DNA of 39,158 nt from a virus. The translations under genes were made by a program, and so were the position numbers. The notes under the pieces were generated by a model that had not been told where the DNA came from, ran no database searches, and was given only the letters and a program-made list of their open reading frames with translations. Shown here in pieces: positions 1 to 7,259 of this stretch (positions are counted from its first letter, which is position 1; the number at the start of each line of letters is the position of its first letter). Location: IMG/VR virus record IMGVR_UViG_3300000361_000002, positions 1 to 39,158 of that record. The stretch is one strand, 5' to 3'.

Positions 1-87
1 GTTGATAGTACCGTGGCTATCGATGCCGCCGGTCGCCTCGTAGGGAAGCTCGCCGCCCCCACCCCCACCTGCGAACTGGTCAGACAT
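1..87 (-). CDS. Partial CDS, N-terminus of a probable tail/virion protein
   Basis: An ATG at 87-85 on the minus strand opens a frame that runs off the left edge of the window (29 codons seen). The visible N-terminus reads MSDQFAGGGGGGELPYEATG, with a run of six glycines. The frame is clearly GC-rich, unlike the AT-rich genes from about 200 onward, and matches the base composition of typical high-GC haloarchaea. It lies at the downstream end of the tail operon, where tail fibre, baseplate or host-recognition genes usually sit, so a virion role is inferred from position only. No family can be assigned from 29 residues. Confidence 0.55.
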   Translation of the reverse strand, partial: MSDQFAGGGGGGELPYEATGGIDSHGTIN

Positions 88-91
88 GGAA

Positions 92-202
92 TTACATCAC
101 TCCACTGCCTGCGTCTTGATGCCGTCTTCGCTGTCCCACTGGATGGTCACGTCCTGACCGTTCGTCGTCCACGATGAAATTTACGAGTTGGTCGTCTGTC
201 AT
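92..202 (-). pseudogene. GC-rich remnant: out-of-frame C-terminal copy of the neighbouring gene
   Basis: An ATG at 202 opens a 36-codon frame (MTDDQLVNFIVDDE...) ending at 92-94, but its second half is rich in Arg/His (QRRRHQD), unlike the acidic proteins here. In another minus frame, about 172 to the TGA at 97-99, the same DNA encodes TTNGQDVTIQWDSEDGIKTQ. This aligns with the last residues of the gene at 216-671 (TNGTTISLQWDEEEGIKTLS). The segment is therefore a GC-rich homologue of that gene's 3' end, fused out of frame to the start of another small gene. A recombination scar between a GC-rich and an AT-rich relative explains it best; a sequencing indel or a chimeric assembly is the alternative. 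Confidence 0.6.
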
Positions 203-215
203 GTATTTTCACCCA

Positions 216-671
216 TCACGACAATGTTTTGATGCCTTCTTCTTCGTCCCATTGTAACGATATTGTCGTTCCATTCGTCGCCAATGGCAAAGATTCACTA
301 TCTTCTTCTTCAATCACACGCAATAAAGGACTGTCTGTGTCATCAGTCACAGACTTAAATATGAAAATTGCTTGAATCGTATCCCCATCACTTGAACCCA
401 AATCTTCAAAGGTCACATCATCAGCATCCCAAATGGCTCTATTTTGGTCATCATCTTGACTATTTTCCAAATTCGAAAGAGTTTGACGTTCATAATTTTC
501 ATCAGAATATTCATCGCCTTCTGAGCCATCTGTTATATCTGAAACAAATTCATGATTCACGGGGTCAGCATTGTATTCAACTAAATCATTCAATAAACCA
601 ACCCGAATATCATCGTTTTCGTAATCTATGCCGCCGTTTAAAATTTCAACTAAGGTTGCATTTGGAATCAT
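216..671 (-). CDS. Putative tail-associated structural protein, 151 aa
   Basis: This is a strongly acidic 151-residue protein at the distal end of the tail gene cluster. Its N-terminus (NATLVEILNGGIDYENDDIRV) has the layout 'N-x-x-L-x-x-x-L-N-G-x-I-D ... D-x-x-x-V-x-L-L' that I associate with small phage structural proteins encoded near tail fibre genes. It has no signal peptide or membrane segment. The C-terminus (LQWDEEEGIKTLS) has a degenerate GC-rich duplicate just downstream at about 97-172. It starts at an ATG four bases after the stop of the preceding CARDB gene, consistent with one late transcript. The family call is by pattern memory only; the virion role comes from context. Confidence 0.45.
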   Translation of the reverse strand: MIPNATLVEILNGGIDYENDDIRVGLLNDLVEYNADPVNHEFVSDITDGSEGDEYSDENYERQTLSNLENSQDDDQNRAIWDADDVTFEDLGSSDGDTIQAIFIFKSVTDDTDSPLLRVIEEEDSESLPLATNGTTISLQWDEEEGIKTLS

Positions 672-674
672 ATC

Positions 675-977
675 TCACCAGAATCCCACGTCGATAAACA
701 CTTCTTTCGATACACTTCTATCATTTGTTTCGATTGTTATTTCTCCACTACCTTCATCGCCATAACTTGTTTCCCATTCCATTGTAAAGTTCAATTGAGA
801 GTCCGGTTTAACGTGAACTTTTTTTGAATCCACTACCCTCTCCCGAATATCTCTCAATTTAACTTCTTCAGAAATATATTCATCAGAGAGATTCTGTACT
901 TGTACATCAACTTCTATATTATCTCCTTCACGACATTGAGAATTTCTAACTCTCTTTAAATATATTTTAACACTCAT
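675..977 (-). CDS. Single CARDB/Ig-like domain protein, probable tail component
   Basis: I place the start at the ATG at 977 (MSVKIYLKRV), which follows the stop of the upstream gene by one base, rather than at an in-frame ATG at 1016 inside that gene. The 100-residue product is one beta-sandwich domain. It has the CARDB pattern: 'CREGDNIEVDVQVQNLSDEY' (strand pair with a conserved N), a 'VHVKPDSQLNFTMEWET' segment, then 'GDEGSGEITIETND'. The same elements recur three times in the 444-residue protein upstream, so this is effectively a detached fourth copy. Ig-like domains of this type decorate phage tails and bind surface glycans or other virion proteins. The binding role is inference. Confidence 0.55.
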   Translation of the reverse strand: MSVKIYLKRVRNSQCREGDNIEVDVQVQNLSDEYISEEVKLRDIRERVVDSKKVHVKPDSQLNFTMEWETSYGDEGSGEITIETNDRSVSKEVFIDVGFW

Positions 978-978
978 C

Positions 979-2313
979 TTATTCAGGTTGTAATTCATCA
1001 GTTGACTCGATTTCAACTGTCTCTGTATCTTCTCCAGAATTCGCTCTAACTGTTATATCTCCCACACCAGCATCTCCGATTTCCGTCTCCCACTCTAGTT
1101 CAAATAATTCAGAATTCCCCGCTTCTACGAAAACCTCATCTTCGTCAACAACATTATCCTCAAAGTCAAGTAATTCCACAAGACCTTCTGTAGAATCCCC
1201 TTCGTTTGCTAATTCTCCGTCAACCACTAGAACTTCACCTTCATCAATTGGTGAATTTGTTGAAGAAATAAACGGAACGAAAGCGCCTTGTGGTTTGGCT
1301 TCAATTTCAACGGGTGCAGTTTCTGACTCGTCGCTCACGGCAACTGTAATGACATCTTCTCCAGCATCTCCAATTTCCGTCTCCCACGTCAATAAAACAC
1401 CATCAGTAGAATTTGCATCAATCGTTATGATTTCATCGTCCACCTGTGAATCTTGAAAATTCTTTAAATATACCTGTCGTGTTATTTCGATATTGGCGAA
1501 ATTGGAAACAGTCACATCAACCTGTAAAATTTCTTCTTCTTCGATGGGAGAATTCGTCTCTATTGACGTTATTTCTAAATCATCTTCCAACGTAACAAAA
1601 GCCTCATCGAAATCATCTTCTGAATGGACTTGTAAAGTGTAATCTCCCGGTTCAGCATAATTACCAGAAATCTTTGAATCCCACGTCAAGGATGAATTCT
1701 TAACTTCGTCAACATCTAACTCGACATTTTCTTCTCTATCAACTTCTTCTAAAGATAACAGAGATAAAAATAATATTAAATCTTGTATTCCAGAATCCGT
1801 ACCAACATTTTCAACGTCAAAATCAACCTCAACGTCTTCCCCTACTATAGTTGGTGAATTCGTAGAAGTGACACTAACCTCAAAAACCGGACCAAGGGGA
1901 TTTAAATCCTCATGTAGTTCTTGTAAATCAATATCAGATTTATTCTTCGGCCAAGGAACATATAGAGAACTAATTTCCACTTCTCTAATCGTTTTTAAAT
2001 CAGAATCTTCGGGTATGCTTACATCTTGAACCGAAAGAAATCCTTTGAACGGACCAGATATGATAGTGTTCTCGGTAAACTCCTGCATCACCAAATCCTT
2101 TATATCGTTCCTTTGTTCTTCTATGGTTTTATCTTGTAAAGAGAGAGATTCTACTAAAGTCCCTGTTATATTAACCGAATAAAGACTTGTTTCTTCATCG
2201 AATAAAATATTGAAGTCTTCATCTACTATATCAATTTCATCAACGGAAGATGATGATTCAATCGAAAATTCTTGTATTGTGGTAATTTCCGTTGAGCCGA
2301 TGATTTCACTCAT
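979..2313 (-). CDS. Tail protein: N-terminal Dit/gpU-like module plus three CARDB/Ig-like domains
   Basis: This 444-residue acidic protein overlaps the upstream gene by 8 bases. Residues 1 to about 130 repeat the fold of the two preceding genes: 'VNITGTL', then 'EEQRNDIKDLVMQEF', then 'GFLSVQDVSIPEDSDLKTIREVEISSLYVPWP'. Three tandem CARDB-like domains follow, each opening near 'TNSPxxxxExxxVD' and closing with 'LTWxxxIGDAGExxITV'. The second and third share 'WETEIGDAG' exactly, indicating internal duplication. Such Ig-like stacks form spikes or side fibres on tailed virions. There is no transmembrane segment or signal peptide. It likely acts at or near the tail tip; which tail part it forms cannot be told from sequence alone. 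Confidence 0.6.
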   Translation of the reverse strand: MSEIIGSTEITTIQEFSIESSSSVDEIDIVDEDFNILFDEETSLYSVNITGTLVESLSLQDKTIEEQRNDIKDLVMQEFTENTIISGPFKGFLSVQDVSIPEDSDLKTIREVEISSLYVPWPKNKSDIDLQELHEDLNPLGPVFEVSVTSTNSPTIVGEDVEVDFDVENVGTDSGIQDLILFLSLLSLEEVDREENVELDVDEVKNSSLTWDSKISGNYAEPGDYTLQVHSEDDFDEAFVTLEDDLEITSIETNSPIEEEEILQVDVTVSNFANIEITRQVYLKNFQDSQVDDEIITIDANSTDGVLLTWETEIGDAGEDVITVAVSDESETAPVEIEAKPQGAFVPFISSTNSPIDEGEVLVVDGELANEGDSTEGLVELLDFEDNVVDEDEVFVEAGNSELFELEWETEIGDAGVGDITVRANSGEDTETVEIESTDELQPE

Positions 2314-2683
2314 ATTTTACCTCGGGAAAATAAACAGAATCAATTTCAAACTCCCTTGCAATTTTTATTTCACCATCTTCAACGAAATTAACATCCTCTA
2401 TCAGCAAATATCCTTTCAAATCTTTGTAATCAATGGAATTATTAAGGAAATCTATAGAACGTAGCCTTTTTAACTTCCTTTTTTGCTCGTCAATAGATAA
2501 ATCATCGGGATGAACATCAGAATTGAGGAACCCAGTGATATTCACTCTTGTCATCTTCGTCTCATGGGAAACAGGAACGACATCAAGTTGTTTGAACGGG
2601 TCTTTTATCTCTTCAATTTCACGCTCCCGACTAAGCGAAATGAAAGATACAATCGGAATCTTAACGTCTCCTATTTCCATCAT
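2306..2683 (-). CDS. Small Dit/gpU-like tail protein module, 125 aa
   Basis: The product consists of only the module found at the N-termini of its two neighbours: 'TRVNITGFLN', 'DLSIDEQKRKLKRLRS', and 'DLKGYLLIEDVNFVEDGEIK' running into 'IAREFEIDSVYFPEV'. The pattern (beta strand, a helix with an E-Q-R/K signature, then beta strands) recalls phage tail hub or tail completion proteins such as Dit and P2 gpU; I cannot choose between them. Two start ATGs are adjacent (2683 and 2680). The gene lies 4 bases after the preceding stop and overlaps the next start by 8 bases, so translation is probably coupled. Confidence 0.5.
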   Translation of the reverse strand: MMEIGDVKIPIVSFISLSREREIEEIKDPFKQLDVVPVSHETKMTRVNITGFLNSDVHPDDLSIDEQKRKLKRLRSIDFLNNSIDYKDLKGYLLIEDVNFVEDGEIKIAREFEIDSVYFPEVKYE

Positions 2684-2687
2684 ATTA

Positions 2688-3866
2688 TTACTGTGCGAAC
2701 GTTCTTTTCACAAGACCACGGTTATAAATATAACGTGCTAAATCTTCTCCTTCTATTGAATCAGGCACAATCCCAACAAAGAAAGAAGCTGAAGACTCGT
2801 CCGTGTAATCGAAAAAGACTCTTGCACCAGAAAACTGAAAATCTCCAATTCTATTATTAACAAACATATATTCTATACCCAAAGAGTCCCTCACAATAAC
2901 ATAAAAATCCCCAGTATCTTCTATACTTTCTATCTCTGACTCACACTCATATAAAAATTCACCGGGTTCATTGAAATGAAGCCAGTATCCAATGAAACCC
3001 TTAAGAACTTCCAGCGAATAATTTTCTTCGGGAAAAACAATTTCCGTTTCAAAATTTCCGTTTTTTGAAATATACGAAGCGGTTCGAGAAATATCAGTAG
3101 ATTCAAAATCATAAAATCCGAAACTCAAAGCAGATTCAAAATCCTCCATATAAATGTTATCTCCCACATCTAATTTTATTAAAGAATTTGTAATATGTAT
3201 ATCATCATCTTCAAAGAAGGAAATTAAATCAGAATATACTCTTTCATCGTCTTGAAAAACTCTCACCGGAGCCACACGTTCAGGCGAATCAAAATCAGAT
3301 TCGGGGTTTTCATAAGATATAACATCCCTCTCATCGTCGTAAAGAATATAATCCAAATCTCCATCGGCACTTTCAATAGTGTACTCAACCGTTTCGTTGT
3401 GAACATTAGAGTCGGAAGATATCGGAAGAATACTCTCGTGGGGTTCTGTCTCCACATCAAAATCTCCATCAAACGGCATTGAACGAGTAATGAAAGCGGG
3501 GGTGTAGTCTTCCTTATCCAAATAACGGAGTGTAATTTCTCCTTCCTCAACTTGTTCACTCGGGGTAATGGAAGCAGTAGAGGACTCGACCATGATATGT
3601 CCAATATCCCCGCCTAATTTGAAAGGAAATTCGGCTGCATCTCTCGAAGACATTGAAAGAATCGCATCTCTCTGCTCAGAAAATCCTTCATCTCTCTCAT
3701 GTAATTGTTCATTCAAGAAAACAGAATATGTTCCCGATTCTAAATCTGCATTCAATTCATAAACTTGCGAAGGAGAGTCAACGAAATCCTTCTCAACCAC
3801 GTCCCGAGATATATCTGTTGACTTATCAACAACCATCGGGATATAAATATCTCCAAACCAAGTCAT
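2688..3866 (-). CDS. Tail protein with Dit/gpU-like N-terminal module, 392 aa
   Basis: The N-terminus (MTWFGDIYIPMVV ... GTYSVFLNEQL ... FSEQRDAILSMSS ... GGDIGHIMVESSTASI) is the longest version of the module shared with the next two genes. The remaining ~260 residues are beta-rich and acidic, with no coiled coil. The start ATG at 3866-3864 overlaps the TGA that ends the -1 frame extension of the tail assembly chaperone (ATGA), so expression is tied to that frame. In most siphoviruses this slot holds the long alpha-helical tape-measure protein. This product has neither the length nor the helical character, so I call it a distal tail or hub-like protein with moderate confidence. Confidence 0.5.
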   Translation of the reverse strand: MTWFGDIYIPMVVDKSTDISRDVVEKDFVDSPSQVYELNADLESGTYSVFLNEQLHERDEGFSEQRDAILSMSSRDAAEFPFKLGGDIGHIMVESSTASITPSEQVEEGEITLRYLDKEDYTPAFITRSMPFDGDFDVETEPHESILPISSDSNVHNETVEYTIESADGDLDYILYDDERDVISYENPESDFDSPERVAPVRVFQDDERVYSDLISFFEDDDIHITNSLIKLDVGDNIYMEDFESALSFGFYDFESTDISRTASYISKNGNFETEIVFPEENYSLEVLKGFIGYWLHFNEPGEFLYECESEIESIEDTGDFYVIVRDSLGIEYMFVNNRIGDFQFSGARVFFDYTDESSASFFVGIVPDSIEGEDLARYIYNRGLVKRTFAQ

Positions 3867-4180
3867 TTCATTTTCCTCTCTTGTCTAGCTCTTTCTTTTT
3901 TCTCTTCCTTCGCTTCCAAGTCTATTATTTTCACAAATTCAATATATTTCTCGTAGGGAAAATCCATCAAATCATTATAACTAATGGAATACTTTTCCAT
4001 TACCTTATGCTCGGTGTATCCTTGATAACTTCCATCACCACGTATTGCTTTCTTTATCTGACGGATTCTTTCTTCCGCTTGTAGGGGAAGATATTTTTCA
4101 AGAGTATGTTTTTCATCCGATTTTACATATGCTCCTCGATTTCTTCTTCTGTCAAGGAAATACCGATTCCTAATTCGTTG
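3863..4180 (-). CDS. Tail assembly chaperone C-terminal extension (gpT-like), read by -1 frameshift
   Basis: This is a second open frame without its own usable upstream start. It overlaps the 3' end of the chaperone gene in the -1 frame and runs 105 codons to a TGA at 3863-3865. The first ~19 residues lie opposite the overlap and are basic. After that the protein is typical: 'SDEKHTLEKYLPLQAEERIR ... MDFPYEKYIEFVKIIDLEA', with a charged helical C-terminus rich in E, K and R. The frame stays open from the slippery heptamer at 4180-4186 onward. The joint product would be 124 + 105 = 229 residues, the standard G/GT architecture of long-tailed phages, where the extension recruits tail tube protein and the zero-frame part binds the tape measure. 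Confidence 0.75.
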   Translation of the reverse strand, partial: QRIRNRYFLDRRRNRGAYVKSDEKHTLEKYLPLQAEERIRQIKKAIRGDGSYQGYTEHKVMEKYSISYNDLMDFPYEKYIEFVKIIDLEAKEEKKERARQERKMK

Positions 4181-4551
4181 AAAAAATCATTAGCATCTCC
4201 ACCCAATTTCTCTTCGGATAAACTCTTTATCTCCTGAAATTCTTGAGCAGTCAAAGAATTAAACTTATCTGACTCTAAGAGGGTATCGCAGGCCAGAGAA
4301 ATCGTCTGCCGTGGAAGCATGATAGAACGCTCCCACCGAACATCGAGAAGTGCTTGCTTTCCGCCGGAATCTAAAATAAGTTTAACAAGTTCCGATTCAT
4401 CACTAAGAGCGTCAGCATCAGTCAAATGCTTTTCATCAATATGCTCAAAGAGGAAGTTCTCTTGCTCCTGTTGAACTTCACGAACAGTGCGGAGAGTTGG
4501 ATTGCCAGTTACTTCGTAAGTCTTTCCATCTATGTCAAAAGTTTCAGTCAT
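4123..4551 (-). CDS. Tail assembly chaperone (gpG-like), 142 aa
   Basis: The product starts METFDI-like (MTETFDIDGKTYEVTGNPTL), a typical opening for tail assembly chaperones, followed by alpha-helical segments and an acidic C-terminus. It lies directly after the tail tube gene, the canonical position. It ends at a TAA at 4123-4125 and is overlapped by a -1 frame ORF; a T TTT TTC heptamer sits at codons 122-124. A GGTGAT ribosome-binding site lies just upstream of the ATG. Such chaperones coat the tape-measure protein during tail assembly and do not remain in the virion. The identification rests on position plus the frameshift architecture more than on sequence conservation, which is low in this family. 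Confidence 0.72.
   Translation of the reverse strand: MTETFDIDGKTYEVTGNPTLRTVREVQQEQENFLFEHIDEKHLTDADALSDESELVKLILDSGGKQALLDVRWERSIMLPRQTISLACDTLLESDKFNSLTAQEFQEIKSLSEEKLGGDANDFFNELGIGISLTEEEIEEHM
4180..4186 (-). promoter_or_regulatory. -1 ribosomal frameshift slippery heptamer (T TTT TTC)
   Basis: On the minus strand the zero-frame codons GAT-TTT-TTC-AAC contain T TTT TTC in the X XXY YYZ register. Slipping back one base reads TTT-TTT-CAA and enters a frame open for 105 codons. The site lies 55 bases before the zero-frame stop, inside the overlap, as in lambda-type G/GT genes. I could not evaluate a downstream stimulatory RNA structure. Confidence 0.7.
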
Positions 4552-4568
4552 ATTTTATTAATCACCTT

Positions 4569-5474
4569 TTACGACCACGTAACGCTCGAAGCGGGGTCAG
4601 AAGACAGTGAATCGCTAACTAAATCATCCGCTGTATATTCATAAGGCATTTCGGGGAACTTCACACCGCCAACGACAAACGTAGTATCTGCAATGGTAAA
4701 TTCGAAATCACCTTCTTCATATGCACGAACTTCATCGAGCATATCAAAACCATCATAAGTCAACTGAACATCAACAGTAATTTCACGGTCAACCGGAATC
4801 AAAGATGACAACTGAGTTCCGCGTTCTACATTCGTATCACGAACTTCAGCAATGTCATTAGAAATTGTTAATTCGACAGATTCTACTGCACCACCCATAT
4901 CAGTGCCATCATACTGAACGTTCGATAAATCATCATACGTCCACGGTTCTGTAGCGTCTTCATCGGCGTGTGCGCCACCCGCCCCATCATCAACATAATC
5001 CTCCGTTTCAAATTCCGTGGAATCTGCAAATATCAATGAACCATCAGCTTCAACCACTCCATCTTCTTCAACTGAAATAGAAAATTCGTCTCCAACACCT
5101 CCTAACAGCCTCCGAAATTCTTCGGGGTCAGCAGATTCATTTATTTCTCCAAACTGAAGGGTATCAACATCATCAGATGTCCCCCCATCCTCACCCGTCC
5201 AATATTGAAGTAAATCAAAATTCTGCGGGTGATACGAAATATCCGCCGACCACATTTCACGAAGTTTCACATTAGTTCGCTTCTCTAACTTATTATCAGC
5301 GCCATACTCCGGCAAATAAGTTATTGATTCCGACTCTACTCCTTGGTCCACAGAATAACTGGTGGAGATACCAAACCAATTCCACGAGGTATCATCACCA
5401 AGTTCCACTGCAAACTCATCTTCCTCATGCCATTCAATAGGCTGAGAACCAATTATAACATCTCTCCCTGCCAT
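4569..5474 (-). CDS. Major tail tube protein, 301 aa
   Basis: This large acidic beta-rich protein begins MAGRDVIIGSQPIEWHEEDE. Its internal patterns are typical of siphovirus/myovirus tube subunits: a first beta region with 'KLEKRTNVKLREMWSADISY', a middle insertion rich in Asp/Gly/Ala that may form an extra surface domain, and a C-terminal 'REITVDVQLTYDGFDMLDEV ... GDFEFTIADTTFVVGGVKFP'. The order tail terminator, tube, chaperone is the conserved long-tail arrangement, which supports the call. The gene starts after a GGTGAT ribosome-binding site. The product would polymerise into the helical tail tube. Whether a separate contractile sheath exists is not visible here; none is encoded in the window. 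Confidence 0.72.
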   Translation of the reverse strand: MAGRDVIIGSQPIEWHEEDEFAVELGDDTSWNWFGISTSYSVDQGVESESITYLPEYGADNKLEKRTNVKLREMWSADISYHPQNFDLLQYWTGEDGGTSDDVDTLQFGEINESADPEEFRRLLGGVGDEFSISVEEDGVVEADGSLIFADSTEFETEDYVDDGAGGAHADEDATEPWTYDDLSNVQYDGTDMGGAVESVELTISNDIAEVRDTNVERGTQLSSLIPVDREITVDVQLTYDGFDMLDEVRAYEEGDFEFTIADTTFVVGGVKFPEMPYEYTADDLVSDSLSSDPASSVTWS

Positions 5475-5499
5475 TATTTAATCACCTTAATTGTTTCTT

Positions 5500-5964
5500 T
5501 CATTTTATAACTTCAAAAATCATATCCACTGAACGACTATACAACAAGTCGTTGTCAATTTCACCTGTCTCGTTTAACTCGGTGAAACCATCAACTTCAC
5601 GAAAACTCCAATCTCCCAAAAACGGCTCCCCATCTGAATTGACAGAATCCCAAGATTCTTTCATCACTTCTTCTGTTTCATCAATTAAATTCTCAACTTC
5701 TCCCGCTGAATCAGAAAAAACAACGACTTTTAGAGTCACTTCACTCAGAGAAATATCCAAATCGACATCCAACTCGAAATCATTACCGGAAATTATATCA
5801 ACTACTCCACGTGGATATTCTTTCTCAGAAGACTTTGGAACATTCCGTCCCCAAACATTCTCGATTTCATACTCTTCGTCAATTGACCATCCATCGACCT
5901 CTTCGCGTAAAATCCTAACCACGCCTTCAATCAAAAGACGATTTGTATTCTTTAAATCGGCCAT
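5500..5964 (-). CDS. Tail terminator protein, 154 aa
   Basis: The 154-residue product opens with a helix (MADLKNTNRLLIEGVVRIL), then has alternating beta strands ('FELDVDLDISLSEVTLKVVV', 'LYSRSVDMIFEVIK') with one long helix between them ('AGEVENLIDETEEVMKESW'). This alpha/beta layout and size fit the lambda gpU/SPP1 gp17 terminator family. It sits between the gp10-like completion protein and the tail tube gene, its conserved position. It would cap the finished tail tube and dock to the head. The call relies on synteny plus predicted fold pattern; sequence identity within the family is usually negligible. Confidence 0.6.
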   Translation of the reverse strand: MADLKNTNRLLIEGVVRILREEVDGWSIDEEYEIENVWGRNVPKSSEKEYPRGVVDIISGNDFELDVDLDISLSEVTLKVVVFSDSAGEVENLIDETEEVMKESWDSVNSDGEPFLGDWSFREVDGFTELNETGEIDNDLLYSRSVDMIFEVIK

Positions 5965-5965
5965 T

Positions 5966-6379
5966 TTACTTAACTCTAAAAGATTTAATCATTCGTTTCA
6001 GTTCTTGAGCCATATTCAAATTCAACGTTTTCTGCTTTCTTCGGGCCACTCCCTTCACATTATGTAAGATGCCTTGGGATGGTAAATCCGCCTTTGAACT
6101 TCCCATCATCTTTTGATTCGGAAGCATGACAAACTTTGCATGGTCGGCTTCATTCAAAATCCAAACTTCATTATAAGAAACAGACCAAATATACCACGAA
6201 TCTCTATACTCTCCTGTGTCAACAGGAGCCGTATCTTCTAAATCTTCCTTAACTTCCGAAGCCGTCTGCATCAATGCTCGATTAGTTCTATTTCGAGCTT
6301 CAAGATTCACATCTGCTAACCTTTGTTCAATATCGCCCGGTGAATCTCCAACAAATTCCACGTCAAAGTCAACAGACAC
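5966..6379 (-). CDS. HK97 gp10-like head-tail/tail-completion protein, 137 aa
   Basis: The diagnostic motif 'TAPVDTGEYRDSW' lies about residues 50-62. This A-P-V-D-T-G-x-x-R-x-S signature is the hallmark of the HK97 gp10 family of neck and tail-completion proteins. A long amphipathic helix precedes it ('NRTNRALMQTASEVKEDLED'). The C-terminus is basic (VKGVARRKQKTLNLNMAQEL), unlike most proteins here, which may suit contact with acidic partners or packaged DNA. The start appears to be GTG at 6379-6377, one base after the stop of the upstream gene; no closer ATG keeps the N-terminal strand. Confidence 0.75.
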   Translation of the reverse strand: MSVDFDVEFVGDSPGDIEQRLADVNLEARNRTNRALMQTASEVKEDLEDTAPVDTGEYRDSWYIWSVSYNEVWILNEADHAKFVMLPNQKMMGSSKADLPSQGILHNVKGVARRKQKTLNLNMAQELKRMIKSFRVK

Positions 6380-6380
6380 A

Positions 6381-6749
6381 CTAAACGCCCCTCATAGAAT
6401 AAACGAAAATGTATGGACCTTGACCAATTTGATTTGTAGACGTTTGCTCAACAACCCACTCGTAATCCATTGGTTCATAAACCACCGTATCTCCATTATC
6501 AGCAATATCTTCAGAAGAATACATTATACACTCCGTATCCTCATCAAATCCATAATCTTCGAGCATTTCATGAGAAGGAGAAGTGTATAGACGAACTTTA
6601 TGTTCTTCATATTCTTCATCATCATCATTGGGAGAAAAATATATAGGGTCATCTTCATCCTCCGGAGATTGGCCAGCATGACTATACACTTCAACATACT
6701 CCCCGAAGGATGCAATCATCTGTTCAACTCCAGATTGAGCAAGACTCAT
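6381..6749 (-). CDS. Head-tail stopper/joining protein, 122 aa
   Basis: This is a small acidic protein with a beta-barrel-like strand pattern: 'FGEYVEVYSHAG', 'EHKVRLYTSPS', 'DNGDTVVYEPMDYEWVVEQT', 'GPYIFVYSMRGV'. The core 'GDTVVYEPMDYEWVV' matches the general theme of phage head-closure proteins (SPP1 gp16/lambda gpFII), in which a loop plugs the channel. It lies between the adaptor and gp10-like genes and overlaps the previous stop by one base (TAATG). Assignment is by order, size and strand pattern. Confidence 0.55.
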   Translation of the reverse strand: MSLAQSGVEQMIASFGEYVEVYSHAGQSPEDEDDPIYFSPNDDDEEYEEHKVRLYTSPSHEMLEDYGFDEDTECIMYSSEDIADNGDTVVYEPMDYEWVVEQTSTNQIGQGPYIFVYSMRGV

Positions 6750-7204
6750 TATTCTGAACCCTCAGATTTATGATTATCATAAACCCTCGATTCCCTAAAG
6801 TCAACCTTCCTTTTCACGCCATCGTGTTTTATCGTAACGACAGTATTGGGTATTTCGGGCGGTCTTGTCACACCCAAAACACGAAGAGACATATTAGTTT
6901 TATATTCAAGTCCTTCCGAATACGATTTCGGGTCTATAAAAGTTTCAATTTCCCTATCCCGCAAGCGTGTAAAAGTCAACCAAGATTGAAAGGACATTTC
7001 AGCAGTCCAATTGACCACCGCAGAATCAAAAGCATCTTGGTCTTCACTTTTATAACTACCAATGTCATTCAATAACGGGACCACAATCCCATCAGCCGTC
7101 TGAACAACGGTATCATCAGGTATTTTTGAGGCATCTAAATTAGCCAAAGCACTCCGAACTTTCGAAATTAATTCTTCCTCGTGATATGAATAATCTAAGT
7201 CCAT
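6749..7204 (-). CDS. Head-tail adaptor (connector) protein, 151 aa
   Basis: The N-terminal half is helical ('EEELISKVRSALANLDAS', 'SEDQDAFDSAVVNWTAEMSF') and is followed by beta-rich residues ('FIDPKSYSEGLEYKTNMSLRVLGV'). Its position is first after the major capsid gene, where HK97 gp6/SPP1 gp15-type adaptors sit, and it would bind the portal ring. The ATG at 7204 follows a 55-base gap after the capsid gene. The fold call is inferred from order and helix content, not from a recognised motif. Confidence 0.5.
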   Translation of the reverse strand: MDLDYSYHEEELISKVRSALANLDASKIPDDTVVQTADGIVVPLLNDIGSYKSEDQDAFDSAVVNWTAEMSFQSWLTFTRLRDREIETFIDPKSYSEGLEYKTNMSLRVLGVTRPPEIPNTVVTIKHDGVKRKVDFRESRVYDNHKSEGSE

Positions 7205-7259
7205 AATATTGTATCCTCAAATATAAAAATTTACACGAAAGTCCGAAGAGTGCTATTAT

